Shown in pieces: positions 42,251-55,189 of a DNA stretch of 64,000 nt (the stretch's first letter is position 1; every line of letters starts with the position of its first letter). A program made the translations under genes and the position numbers. The stretch comes from CAVQMB01 sp963713445 (GTDB taxonomy: Bacteria > Pseudomonadota > Gammaproteobacteria > Competibacterales > Competibacteraceae): contig CAVQMB010000025.1 of assembly GCA_963713445.1 (NCBI GenBank), positions 1 to 64,000 of the forward strand, in the 5' to 3' direction. The notes below the pieces were generated by a model, which saw only the letters and a program-made list of their open reading frames with translations, was not told the origin of the DNA and searched no databases.

Positions 42251-43484
42251 ATGACTGATATTCTGTTCACCAATGCCCTGGTGCTGGACACCGTGGTCGG
42301 CGAACTGCTCCCCGAGCACAGCGTGCGGGTGCGGGCCGGGCGCATCGTGGAAGTGAGCGAGCGCCCGGCGACCCAGCCGCCGGCGCAGGTGTTCGACCTG
42401 CGGGGCAAGGTGCTGATGCCGGGCCTGTGCGACGCGCATGTCCACGTCACTGCCGCCACCGCCGATTTCGCCGCCCTGCGGCACTGGTCGCCCAGCTATA
42501 CCGCGGTGCGCGCCAGCGAGCTGCTGCAGGCCATGCTGCTGCGCGGCTTTACCACGGTGCGCGATGCCGGCGGCGCCGACTACGGTCTGGCCAAAGCCAT
42601 CGAGGAGGGCCGGCTGATCGGTCCGCGGCTGTTGTTCTGCGGCCATGCGCTGTCTCAGACCGGTGGCCACGGTGACATGCGCGGGCCCGGCGAGGGCGGG
42701 CTTGACGAGTGTCTCTGCTGCGCCGGACTGGGCCGGGTATGCGACGGTGTGGCGGAGATGCGCCGGGCCTGCCGCGAGGAAATCCGCAAAGGCGCCACCC
42801 ATATCAAACTGATGGTTTCCGGTGGCGTTTCCTCACCGACTGATCGCATCGACAGCACCCAGTTCGCGATCGAGGAGATTCGCGCGGCCGTCGACGAGGC
42901 CGAGGCCGCGAACCTCTACGTGATGGCCCATGCCTATACTGCCCGGGCGATCAACCGGGCACTCGACTGTGGGGTGCGCTCGATCGAACACGGCAACCTG
43001 CTCGACGAAAGCAGCATCGACCGCTTCAACCGCAGCGGGGCCTACCTGGTGCCGACGCTGTCGACCTATCACGCGCTGGCCGACGAGGGCGTGGAGGCCG
43101 GCCTGCCAGCGGACGCTGCACCGCAAGGTATTCGAGGTCCTGGAAGCCGGACTGGAGGCGCTCGATCTGGCCTATCGCGGCGGTGTTCGGCTGGTCTATG
43201 GGACCGACCTGCTGGGCGCCATGCAGCGGCGCCAGCTGGACGAATTCGCACTGCGCGGCGAGATCATGGAACCGCTGGACGTGATCCGGTCGGCTACCGC
43301 CACGGCTGCGGAGCTGTTCGGCCTGGAGGGCGAAATCGGCGTGGTCGAGCCGGGTGCCCGGGCCGATCTGCTGGTGGTGGACGGTAATCCGCTGGTCGAC
43401 CTCGGGGTGTTGCAGGCACCCGAGCGCTACCTCAAGGCGGTCATGAAAGACGGTGAGTTCTATCTCAATCAACTGGGCGACTGA
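42251..43484 (+). pseudogene. metal-dependent amidohydrolase (imidazolonepropionase-like), one frameshift
   Basis: This is an enzyme of about 410 residues of the amidohydrolase superfamily: metal site CDAHVHVTAAT, GFTTVRDAGGADYG, HIKLMVSGGV (with lysine), AHAYTARAINRALDCGVRSIEH, and after the break GTDLLGAMQ with the last aspartate. At about 43112 one extra G breaks the frame; without it the protein runs LPATLHRKVFEVLEAGLEAL and on to the stop at 43484. Such proteins act on prolidase-type dipeptides or cyclic amides. It is the second gene of the pair after the D-aminoacylase. A sequencing indel is as likely as real inactivation. Confidence 0.75.
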
Positions 43485-43625
43485 GGGCGCCGCAGCGGGC
43501 ACCGGCGGCAACGCGTTACAATAGGTTTCCAGATCATCCCTGGCCGCCGCCTCTGCGGGCGCGGCCCGTCTACTGCGCAGGCCGCTTTCTGCCGGCCTGC
43601 CTCCAGCCACTGGAGACCCGACAAC

Positions 43626-44750
43626 ATGAATGAAACCGTTACCGACCTCGCGCGTACGCCGCTGCACGACCTGCATCGGGAACTGGGCGCCAGGATGGTG
43701 CCGTTCGCCGGTTATGCCATGCCGGTTCAGTATCCGAGCGGGATACTTGCCGAGCACCGCCATACCCGCACCGAGGCCGGCCTGTTCGATGTCTCCCACA
43801 TGGGCCAGGTGCGGCTGACTGGCGCCGAAGCGCCCGCGGCGCTGGAACGGCTGGTGCCGATGAATATCCAGGGCCTGGCGGTGGACCGGCAGCGTTACGC
43901 GCTGTTTACCAACGACGCCGGCGGGATCCTCGACGACCTCATGGTCACGCGATTTGACGACCATCTGTTCATGGTAGTGAACGCGGCTTGCAAGCAGCAG
44001 GACGTGGCGCATCTGCACCAGCACCTGGATGAGCACTGCCGGGTGGAGGAACTGACTGACCGTGCCCTGCTCGCGTTGCAGGGCCCCAAGGCCGGTCTGG
44101 TGCTGGCGCGACTGGCACCGGCCAGCGCGGCGCTGGTGTTCATGACCGCGGCCCGTATCACCATCGCCGGCGCCGAGTGCATCGTCACCCGCTCCGGTTA
44201 TACCGGCGAGGACGGTTTCGAGATCTCGGTGCCGGCCAAACGCGCCGAAGCGCTGGCGCGGCTGCTGCTGTCGCACGAGGAAGTCGCACCGGTGGGGCTG
44301 GGTGCGCGCGACTCACTGCGCCTGGAAGCCGGGCTGTGCCTCTACGGCCATGACATCGATACCACCACCACGCCGGTGGAGGCCGGTCTGATCTGGGCGA
44401 TCCAGAAGAGCCGGCGGCGCGGCGGCGCGCGCGCGGGTGGTTTTCCCGGGGCCGGGGTGATCCTGGATCAGTTCGATCAGGGCACCGCCCGCCGCCGGGT
44501 CGGGCTGCAACCGGCCGGGCGCGCGCCGGTACGCGACGGCACCGAACTGACCGCGGCCGACGGCAGGGTGGTGGGCCAGGTGACTAGCGGCGGTTTCGGC
44601 CCCACGGTGGGTGCGCCAGTGGCCATGGGCTATGTCGAGACTGCACTGGCGGAACCGGGAACGGAACTCACCGCCCGGGTCCGCGGCAAATCGGTGGCGG
44701 TGAGCGTGGCGCAACTGCCGTTCGTCGAACAGCGCTATTACCGCGGCTGA
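43626..44750 (+). CDS. gcvT: glycine cleavage system T protein (aminomethyltransferase)
   Basis: This is a 374-residue folate enzyme of glycine cleavage, which takes the aminomethyl group from lipoyl-GcvH to tetrahydrofolate. GARMVPFAGYAMPVQY at the start, FDVSHMGQ, the GYTGEDGFEI motif and the C-terminal GQVTSGGFGPTVG are typical. The start has GGAGACCCGACAAC upstream. gcvP is 6 kb downstream, separated by unrelated genes, and gcvH is not found in the window, so the system is not one operon here. Confidence 0.93.
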   Translation: MNETVTDLARTPLHDLHRELGARMVPFAGYAMPVQYPSGILAEHRHTRTEAGLFDVSHMGQVRLTGAEAPAALERLVPMNIQGLAVDRQRYALFTNDAGGILDDLMVTRFDDHLFMVVNAACKQQDVAHLHQHLDEHCRVEELTDRALLALQGPKAGLVLARLAPASAALVFMTAARITIAGAECIVTRSGYTGEDGFEISVPAKRAEALARLLLSHEEVAPVGLGARDSLRLEAGLCLYGHDIDTTTTPVEAGLIWAIQKSRRRGGARAGGFPGAGVILDQFDQGTARRRVGLQPAGRAPVRDGTELTAADGRVVGQVTSGGFGPTVGAPVAMGYVETALAEPGTELTARVRGKSVAVSVAQLPFVEQRYYRG

Positions 44751-44823
44751 GACCCTGCGGTTTCATGTGGATGCAGCTGGGCGTTAGCGATCGCCCGACG
44801 GGAAACGCCAATCACCGGGTGAG

Positions 44824-47800
44824 TTGTTGCTAGCTTTGCACGTCCTTCACGCCACCTGGATTCCCGACGCCGGCAATGACTTCCAGCAGGCCGGTGACTT
44901 CTGCCTGTGGGCGGAGGCCAGCAAACCCGGACCTACGGGTGCTGCGGCCATTGCGTTGCCGCCTGCCGAACTGGCGACGCTGTTGGTCGGGGAGCTGGGC
45001 ATCGGCCGTGATACCGGGCAGGTCCGCCGGTCCCTGAAACGGCGTCATTTCCTGTTGCCGGAAGCGGACGGCAACCGCCTGCCCTCGCCGGAACTGGCGG
45101 CGGCGGCCGAGCTCGACCCGCCCGCGCCGGAGACGCCGGTTGTCCTGCGTTCACAGGCGGTCGACTGCTTCATCGTCAGCGACGTACTGGCGACGTTGAA
45201 GAACCTGCAGTTCCTGTGCGAGTACCGCCTGGCCGGGGTAACAGCCGGGGCTGACCTGACGTTCTGGTATAGAATCAGCCGGCAGCTCGCGCGGGTTCTG
45301 GCCCGGGACCAGTACGCGCCGGCGCTGAAATACCGGGTGCTCGACGGGACCGGCCGGGGCCGCCGGAAGAAGGCCGCCGATGCGTTCGAGATCCATGCCG
45401 GCTGGGAGATTTTCTCCGACGATTATGAGGCCGCGGTTGCCGCAGCCGGGCACTGTATGCCGCTGCTGTGCACGGCGGGCGCGGCCCGGCCGCATGAAAC
45501 CGCTGAGCTGTACCAGAGCGAGACCCTGCTGCGGCATTTCGCGGAGTGCGTGCTCGATCGCCAGATCCGCCGGGCCAGTGTGCCGGCCGCTTTCGCCAAC
45601 CGGATTCAGGACACCGTGCTGGATCACTGCCTGCATCCGCAGCGGACCGATAGACCCCGCACCGGTGCCGGATGGCTCAACCGTTACCGGCAGTGGCAGC
45701 GCTGGCGGCGGGCATTGACCCACGGGAGCAGTGGCACCGGGTTCCAGCTCTGTCTGCAACTGGTGGAAGCCGGGTCGGAAGACGATTCCTGGTACCTGGA
45801 GTTTCGGGTCGCGTCTCGCCGTGACCCGTCGCTGCGGCCGAGTCTCGCCGACGTCTGGAGCGATCCGGATACCCGCCGGCTGGTGGAGCGCCAGTTCGGC
45901 ACGGATTTCGAGAAACAGCTGCTGCTGGCACTGGGCTACGCGGCACGTATGTATCCGCGGCTCTGGGACGGACTGGACAGCGACCGCCCCGCCGGTGTCT
46001 GGTTGTCGCTGGAGCAGGCTTTCGAATTCCTGCGGGAACACGCCTGGGTATTGCAGGACGCCGGGTTCCGGATTCTGGTGCCGGCCTGGTGGACGCCGGA
46101 AGGCCGGCAGCGGGCCCGGTTGCGGCTGCGGGTCACCGCCACCAGCAAGACCGCGGCCAGCAGTGCGGCGACTGGTCATTTCTCCATGGAGGCGCTGCTC
46201 GGCTACCGCTACCAACTGGCGATCGGCGGTGAACCGGTCTCGGCCGAGGAGTGGCGCCAGCTGGTGGAGGCCAAGGCGCCGCTGGTGCGGTTCCGCGGCC
46301 AGTGGCTGGAACTGGAACAGGACAAGATGCAGCGGATGCTGGCGTTCTGGCAACAGCACGGACACGACGAGGGCGAGATCAGCCTGGGCGAACTGCTGCA
46401 ACGCAGCGCGGCGGGCGAGGACGAGATCGACGTGTCACGGGATGCCGGCCTGGCGGCTATGCTGGAGGCGCTGCACGACCCCGCCCGGCTGGAAGCCATC
46501 GACGACCCGCCCGGTCTGCACGGGGAACTGCGCCCGTACCAGCGGCGCGGCGTGGCCTGGCTGGCCTTCCTGGAGCGGCTCGGCCTGAGCGGTTGCCTGG
46601 CCGACGACATGGGTCTGGGCAAGACCGTGCAGGTGCTGGCGCGGCTGCTGCACGCCGGCACCGAGCCAGCGCCCACGCTGCTGATCGCGCCCACCTCGGT
46701 GGTCGGCAACTGGCAGCGCGAGGCCCAGCGGTTCGCGCCGGATCTGACCGTACTGGTGCACCACGGCAGTGACCGCCTGGACGCTCCCAAGAGCTTCAGC
46801 GACGCCTGCCGGGGACGCAATCTGGTGATTACCTCGTATGGTCTGGCGCGCCGGGACGCCCGGCTGCTGCGCGCGGTGAGCTGGCATCGGGTGGTGATCG
46901 ACGAGGCCCAGAACATCAAGAATCCGGGTGCCGCCCAGACCCGAGCGATCCTCAAGCTGAAGGCCAGCCGCCGGCTGGCGCTGACCGGGACACCGGTGGA
47001 AAACCGGCTGCTGGACCTGTGGTCGCTGTTCAATTTTCTCAACCCCGGCTACCTGGGCAGCCAGGCCCGGTTCCGCAAGGATTTCGAACTGCCGGTGCAG
47101 CGCGATCGCGATCCGGTCAGGAGCCGGGTGCTGAAACAGCTGGTCCAGCCGTTTATCCTGCGCCGGGTCAAGACCGACAAAACCATCATCGAAGACCTGC
47201 CGGACAAAGTGGAAAACCGCCAGTACTGCAATTTGACGCGTGAGCAGGCATCACTGTACCAGGCGGTGGTGAAGGACGTGGAGCAGGACATCGAGCACGC
47301 CGAGGGCATGCAGCGGCGCGGCCTGATCCTGGCCACCCTGCTGCGGCTCAAGCAGATCTGCAACCATCCGGCCCAATTCCTGCAGGACAACAGCGCGTTC
47401 GCGCCGGACCGGTCCCATAAGCTGGAGCGGCTGCTGGAGATGGTCGACGAAGTCATCGCCGAAGGCGAGAGTCTGTTGATCTTCACCCAGTTCACCGACA
47501 TCGGGGCCGCGCTGGAAAAGCAGCTGCGGCCCCGTTGCCGTACCTTCTATCTGCACGGTGGCACCGCCCGCGGCCGGCGTGAACGCATGATCGAGGCGTT
47601 CCAGGACCCGGCCGGCGACCCGGCCGTGTTTGTGCTGTCGCTCAAGGCTGGCGGTACCGGGATCACTCTGACCCGGGCCAATCACGTGTTCCATTTCGAC
47701 CGCTGGTGGAACCCGGCGGTGGAGGACCAGGCCACCGACCGGGCTTACCGCATCGGCCAGAGCCGGCAGGTATTCGTGCACAAGTTCGTCACCCTGGGCA

Positions 47801-47949
47801 CCCTGGAAGAACGCATCGACCAGATGATCGAGGACAAGAAGGCAATCGCCGGCAGCATCGTCGGCAGCGACGAGTCCTGGCTGACCGAGCTGGACAATCA
47901 GCATTTCAAGGCGCTGATCCGGCTCAACCGCGACGCTGTGATGGGGTAA
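44824..47949 (+). CDS. SNF2-family helicase-like ATPase with N-terminal SNF2-associated region
   Basis: This is a protein of 1041 residues. The N-terminal half (to about 560) is the bacterial SNF2-associated region with no ATPase motifs. The C-terminal half is a complete SNF2 engine: Walker A in DDMGLGKTVQVLA (about 594-606), DEAQNIKNPG (motif II, about 690), ALTGTPVENRLLDLWSLF, and the helicase-C part with FDRWWNPAVEDQATDRAYRIGQ (motif VI). A TTG start at 44824 is possible; I see no better one in reach. It is followed after three bases by a SWIM-domain gene; the two are commonly paired and may act together on DNA or RNA-bound complexes. Confidence 0.88.
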   Translation: MLLALHVLHATWIPDAGNDFQQAGDFCLWAEASKPGPTGAAAIALPPAELATLLVGELGIGRDTGQVRRSLKRRHFLLPEADGNRLPSPELAAAAELDPPAPETPVVLRSQAVDCFIVSDVLATLKNLQFLCEYRLAGVTAGADLTFWYRISRQLARVLARDQYAPALKYRVLDGTGRGRRKKAADAFEIHAGWEIFSDDYEAAVAAAGHCMPLLCTAGAARPHETAELYQSETLLRHFAECVLDRQIRRASVPAAFANRIQDTVLDHCLHPQRTDRPRTGAGWLNRYRQWQRWRRALTHGSSGTGFQLCLQLVEAGSEDDSWYLEFRVASRRDPSLRPSLADVWSDPDTRRLVERQFGTDFEKQLLLALGYAARMYPRLWDGLDSDRPAGVWLSLEQAFEFLREHAWVLQDAGFRILVPAWWTPEGRQRARLRLRVTATSKTAASSAATGHFSMEALLGYRYQLAIGGEPVSAEEWRQLVEAKAPLVRFRGQWLELEQDKMQRMLAFWQQHGHDEGEISLGELLQRSAAGEDEIDVSRDAGLAAMLEALHDPARLEAIDDPPGLHGELRPYQRRGVAWLAFLERLGLSGCLADDMGLGKTVQVLARLLHAGTEPAPTLLIAPTSVVGNWQREAQRFAPDLTVLVHHGSDRLDAPKSFSDACRGRNLVITSYGLARRDARLLRAVSWHRVVIDEAQNIKNPGAAQTRAILKLKASRRLALTGTPVENRLLDLWSLFNFLNPGYLGSQARFRKDFELPVQRDRDPVRSRVLKQLVQPFILRRVKTDKTIIEDLPDKVENRQYCNLTREQASLYQAVVKDVEQDIEHAEGMQRRGLILATLLRLKQICNHPAQFLQDNSAFAPDRSHKLERLLEMVDEVIAEGESLLIFTQFTDIGAALEKQLRPRCRTFYLHGGTARGRRERMIEAFQDPAGDPAVFVLSLKAGGTGITLTRANHVFHFDRWWNPAVEDQATDRAYRIGQSRQVFVHKFVTLGTLEERIDQMIEDKKAIAGSIVGSDESWLTELDNQHFKALIRLNRDAVMG

Positions 47950-47952
47950 GGC

Positions 47953-48792
47953 ATGGCGACGACCCTGAGCCGGACCTGGTGGGGCGAAAAGTTCCTGCGG
48001 GCGTTGGAGGCGTTCACCGATCCCGCGCGCCTGGGACGCGGCCGCAGCTACGCTCACGGCAGGCGCATCGAATCCTGCCGCATCGAGGGCGGTAAAGTGG
48101 TCGCCCGAGTGCGTGGCTCGGTCAATCCCTACTTCGGCATTTACAAGGAGCCGCTCTACACCACTACCGTAAAGCTCAGCGCGATTCCGTCCAGGCACTG
48201 GAACGGCCTGATCGACACGCTGGGTCGTCGGGCCGGTCTGATCACCCGGTTACTGCTGAACGAGATGCCGGAGTCGATCGAGGCGGTGTTCCGGGAACTG
48301 CGGCTGAACCTGCTGCCGGCCGGACCGAAGGATTTCACCACTGACTGTTCCTGTCCGGATTACGCCAATCCGTGCAAGCATGTGGCCGGGGTCTGCTTCG
48401 TGCTGGCAGGTCAACTGGACCAGGACCCGCTGATGCTGTTCGAGCTGCGCGGCCTGAGCCGCGACCAGTTGCGCGCCGCGCTGATGGCGACGCCGCTGGG
48501 CAGGGCGCTGGCGCAGGATCTCACTGACGCCGGGGAACCGGCGCCCGAGCCGGTGACCAGCTACTACACCCGCCCTCAGCGCACCGCTGCGGCGGAAATC
48601 CGCTACGCTGACTTCTGGGGCGAGCACAGCGCACTGCCACCCGAGCCGCCGCCGGCCAGTGTGGGATTGCCCGCGGTCCTGATCCGCAAGGCGGGGGACT
48701 ATCCGCCGTTCTGGGACCGGGACCGCTCGTTCGTCGAGACGATGGTCGAATTCTACGAACGGGTCAGGAAAGCCAATAAGGACGGCTTGTAG
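47953..48792 (+). CDS. SWIM zinc-finger protein
   Basis: This is a 279-residue protein. The SWIM motif CxCx(n)CxH appears as CSCPDYANPCKHVAGV at about residues 132-147. The N-terminal part has WWGEKFLRALEAFTDPARLGRGRSYAHGRR, the family start, and the C-terminal end is PPFWDRDRSFVETMVEFYERV. SWIM domains bind DNA or proteins. It lies three bases after the SNF2 gene, strongly suggesting a functional pair. The 3' end runs against the convergent gamma-glutamyltransferase gene. Confidence 0.88.
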   Translation: MATTLSRTWWGEKFLRALEAFTDPARLGRGRSYAHGRRIESCRIEGGKVVARVRGSVNPYFGIYKEPLYTTTVKLSAIPSRHWNGLIDTLGRRAGLITRLLLNEMPESIEAVFRELRLNLLPAGPKDFTTDCSCPDYANPCKHVAGVCFVLAGQLDQDPLMLFELRGLSRDQLRAALMATPLGRALAQDLTDAGEPAPEPVTSYYTRPQRTAAAEIRYADFWGEHSALPPEPPPASVGLPAVLIRKAGDYPPFWDRDRSFVETMVEFYERVRKANKDGL

Positions 48793-48798
48793 CGCCGC

Positions 48799-50497
48799 TC
48801 AGTAGCCGGCGGCCAGTCCGGCCGGGCGGCGCTGGTCGTTGGCGCCGGCCAGCTTGCCGTCGGCCCGCCGCAATACCGATTCGGCCGCGCCCCAGGGGCC
48901 GCCCACCTTGAACCGGTAACCCATCTTCTCCAGGGCCGTGCGCACCTTTGCCGTAAGCGCATGCGGCTCGATGAACACCACGTCGGGTAGCCACTGATGG
49001 TGGATGCGGGGTGCGTCGACCGCCTGCTGCAGGTTCATACCGCGGTCGACCACGTTCAATATCGTCTCCAGCGTGGTATTGATGATGGTCGGCCCGCCCG
49101 GGCTGCCGGTGACCATGAACACCTTCCCGTGCCTGAGCACCAGGGTCGGGGTCATCGATGACAGCGGCCGCTTGCCCGGCGCGATGGCGTTGGCCTTGCC
49201 CTGCACCAGGCCGAACTGGTTGGGCACCCCGGGCTTGGCGGCGAAGTCGTCCATCTCGTTGTTGAGCGGCGAAGCCGGTGCCGGCTGCGACATGGCCGGT
49301 GCCGAACCACGAGTTCAGGGTGTAGGTGACCGACACCGCGTTGCCCTGCGCGTCGACGATGGAATATTGCGTGGTGTGCGTTACCCTCGGCGCGGGGCCA
49401 GGCTGCCGTGGACGGTGCTCGACGGCACGGCGCGGTCGGCCGGAATCGCTGCCGGATCCAGCGCCGCATGGGCCGTCGACAGCGAGCCTTGAGCGGATTG
49501 TGCACAAAATCCGGGTCGCCGAGGAAGGTGTTGCGGTCGGCAAACGCGAAGCGCATCGCCTCGACCAGATCGTGCACCGCGGGTACGGAATGAAAGGCGT
49601 AGCCCGGGAATTTCGGCCAGCCGGCCAGCACGTGGAACATCTCGCACAACGTGACGCCGCCTGAACTCGGCGGTGGCGCGGACACAATCCCATAGCCGCG
49701 ATAGCGGCAGGTGACCGGCTGCAGCCACTCGATCCGGTAGTCGCGGAAGTCTTTGAGGGACAGGACGCCGCCGTGGGCTTTGCTGGCGGCGACGATGGCA
49801 TGGGCGATCGGCCCCTGGTAGAAACGCCTTGTCACCCTCGCGGGCGATCAGTTCCAGACTGTGGGCCAGTGCGGGCTGGCGGAACCGCTCGCCGGCCTGG
49901 GGCGCGTGGCCGTGTGGCAGGTAGACCTTGGCGGCGGCCGGGTCGCGCGCCAGCTTGGCGGCCGAGCGGGCGTACATGGCCGCATCGCCCGGCCCCAGCA
50001 CGTAGCCGTCGCGGGCGAGTTTGATCGCCGGCGCCATGACCTGCTTGCGGCTCAGTTTGCCATACCGTGCCAGCGCGGCGTCGAGGCCGCGCACCGTGCC
50101 CGGAACCCCGGTCGCCAGATAGCTGTCCCGGCTCCTGGTGTGATCCACTTTGCCGTCCGGGCCCAGGAACATGTCGGCGCTGGCCGCCAGCGGCGCCTTC
50201 TCGCGGAAATTGAGGAAGATATTCCTGCCGCTGGCGAGATGGACGGTCATGAATCCGCCGCCGCCCAGGTTGCCGCAGCACGGATGCACCACGGCCAGGG
50301 CGTAGCCGACCGCGACGGCGGCGTCGATGGCATTACCGCCCTGCCGGAGCATGGCCAGCCCGGCCCCGGTGGCCAGATGCTGGGCGGTCACGACCATGGC
50401 ATGCGGCGCCACTACGGGCTGTGGCCGGTTCGCGGCAAGCGTGGCCCAGGTCGGCAGCAGGAAGCAGCAATAACAGGGCGGAGAGTGTTCGGCGCAT
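48799..50497 (-). pseudogene. ggt: gamma-glutamyltransferase, about five frameshifts
   Basis: This periplasmic enzyme cleaves gamma-glutamyl bonds of glutathione. In pieces, all family parts can be read: a signal peptide MRRTLSALLLL, HAMVVTAQHLATGAGLAML, NLGGGGFMTVH, the nucleophile region TTQYSIVDAQGNAVSVTYTL, and the oxyanion-site GSPGGPTIIN. The pieces lie in several frames. I place breaks near 50464, 49824, 49490, 49385 and 49285. Three look like inserted bases and two like lost bases. The restored protein would be about 560 residues. Either the gene is dead or this part of the sequence is poor; the neighbouring gcvP has the same problem. Confidence 0.75.
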
Positions 50498-50706
50498 CGC
50501 GAGAGAGCTCCAGATTGTATCGGGCGAAACAGATTCGGGCAGGGCAGCGGACGGGCTGGTGACAGCCTCGCAGCCCGGGTCTTCGGCCCCGGACTGGGTT
50601 AACCGGGCCGGCCGGCGTTATTATGGACACCTGCGGCGGCGTTTGCAGGCGTGACTGCCCGAAAACGCGTCAGCGACCATCAATCACTGCAACCAGGAGA
50701 CCTGGC

Positions 50707-53603
<2,897 letters not shown>

Positions 53604-53625
53604 GCGCCGCCGAGGAGAGAACGAC

Positions 53626-54144
53626 ATGGCATCTCTGGTTTTGACAGTCATCGGCGACGACCGCCCCGGGCTGGTCGACGCATTGTCGGCGGCGATCGCC
53701 GAACACGGCGGCAACTGGGAAGAAAGCCGCATGGCCGAGCTGGCCGGCAAGTTCGCCGGCATCCTCCGCATCAGCGTGTCCGATCCCAGGGCCGACGCCC
53801 TGGCGGCCGCGCTCCAGGCGCTCGAGGCCCGGGGGCTGCTGCACATCACCGCCGAGCGCAGCGCCGAGGAGCTGCACGCCGGCACGCCGCGCACCCTGGA
53901 GCTGGAACTGCTGGGTCAGGATCATCCCGGCATCGTGCACGACATCGCCCATGCGCTGGCCACCAAGGGCATCAGTATCGATGAGCTCAACACCTCGACC
54001 AGCAGCGCGTCCATGGGCGGCGGCACCTTGTTCGAGGCCCACCTCACCCTGACCGTGCCGGAGAAGGTTCACACCGAGGAACTGCAGGCGCTGCTGGAGA
54101 ATCTGGCCGACGAGCTGATGGTGGATATCAAGTTGGAGCAGTAA
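53626..54144 (+). CDS. gcvR: ACT-domain protein, GcvR-like regulator
   Basis: This is a 172-residue protein of two ACT domains (LVLTVIGDDRPGLVDALSAA at about 4-23; LELELLGQDHPGIVHDIAHAL at about 88-108). In E. coli GcvR binds GcvA and represses the gcv operon when glycine is low. The gene lies directly after gcvP, 22 bases downstream, with GGAGAG before its ATG, which supports that role. Whether a GcvA partner is present is not visible in the window. Confidence 0.8.
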   Translation: MASLVLTVIGDDRPGLVDALSAAIAEHGGNWEESRMAELAGKFAGILRISVSDPRADALAAALQALEARGLLHITAERSAEELHAGTPRTLELELLGQDHPGIVHDIAHALATKGISIDELNTSTSSASMGGGTLFEAHLTLTVPEKVHTEELQALLENLADELMVDIKLEQ

Positions 54145-54598
54145 GTGCCGCTGGGGAAGCCATGGTGGTTGTGTCTTACGTCGGCCGCTTCCCCACCGAA
54201 CCCGAACGGCTACGTATGGCCCCGCTGTTCCGGACCTCGCAGTAATGATTGACTTGCTGGCTCGCAATTGCTGCCGATCGATAGTTGTCGAGCCAGCCGA
54301 TATCCGGAGATCGCGGCCTCGAGCGTCGATAATCGCTTCAAAAAGAGAGGATCTGCGATGGCCTTTCTTTAATAAGACGATTCGCTATAAAAGGATCGTG
54401 TCGCATGTCGATGTTCAAGGAAAACGCTGACGACGCAGCGAGTTCATGGTTATCGTTGCAGGCGATGAGCAGTTCACGGGTTCGCGCCTCCACCGTTGCC
54501 GCCGCAATCGGCTGCACCGTTACAGTCTGACGAAGCCCGCTCACCTATAGCTTGGAAGGGTGAAAGGTTCGTGCTGAAAAGCTAGTTAGTGACCAGCG
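54145..54598. other. intergenic segment at the left edge of the accessory island
   Basis: No convincing gene. GGGGAAGC (54153) and GCTTCCCC (54187) could pair with a 26-base loop and may end gcv transcription, although no T-run follows. Short frames here (for example at 54338-54544 on the minus strand) match nothing I recognise. Base composition shifts towards A+T rightwards, as expected at a junction to foreign DNA. Confidence 0.5.
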
Positions 54599-55189
54599 AT
54601 GGATCAAGCCACTATCAATGTATATAACCGATCTGCACCGGAAATTGCTGCCTTGCACGAAAGTTTGGTGCCTGAAGATATCTATTTTCTGGCCGATCAA
54701 TTTTTTTTAAAAGGCTCTGATTCAGTGGATGTAGGTTGCGGCATAGGCCGCGACACGCATTGGCTATCTGAGCATGGCTATCCAGCCATCGGGATAGACG
54801 CATCGGAAGCCATGCTGATCGAAGGAAAGAGACGCTTTCCCACGGCACAGTTTGTCCAAGATTGCCTGCCATTATTGAGTTCCATAAGTGATGGATTCTT
54901 CGCGAACGTACTTTGTTCAGCCGTAATTATGCACCTCAGTGACGATGAGATAGAGCCAGCCATATGTAATTTATTGAGAATAGCAGGCAGTAGCGCCATC
55001 ATAATTTTATCTTTTCGGGGAAGTAACGAAGAGAACCATCGGGAAGGCGGCAAGCTTTATACGCATATTTCAAAGATTAAATTAATAGAATTACTTAAAA
55101 ACAAAAGAGCAAAATTAGTGCATGATGAAGACAAGCAAGAGGCCAGCAGGGGGCTTCAATGGCATAATCTCGTATTTGCCAAATATTAG
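54599..55189 (+). CDS. class I SAM-dependent methyltransferase
   Basis: This is a 196-residue methyltransferase. Motif I is VDVGCGIGRDTHWL (residues 43-56), followed by IGIDASEAML and the post-motif II region VLCSAVIMHLSDDEI. It lacks the (N/D)PP(Y/W) motif of DNA adenine or cytosine-N4 methylases, so it more likely methylates a small molecule, protein or RNA. Its base composition is much richer in A+T than the chromosome around it. Its last four bases overlap the end of the oppositely oriented HNH gene. The ATG lies just after AGTGACCAGCG, a poor binding site. Confidence 0.8.
   Translation: MDQATINVYNRSAPEIAALHESLVPEDIYFLADQFFLKGSDSVDVGCGIGRDTHWLSEHGYPAIGIDASEAMLIEGKRRFPTAQFVQDCLPLLSSISDGFFANVLCSAVIMHLSDDEIEPAICNLLRIAGSSAIIILSFRGSNEENHREGGKLYTHISKIKLIELLKNKRAKLVHDEDKQEASRGLQWHNLVFAKY

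Noticed and set aside
54245..54544. Small genes in the gap between gcvR and the methyltransferase
   Set aside because: The open frames have no recognised similarity, no good ribosome binding sites, and differ between strands without support.
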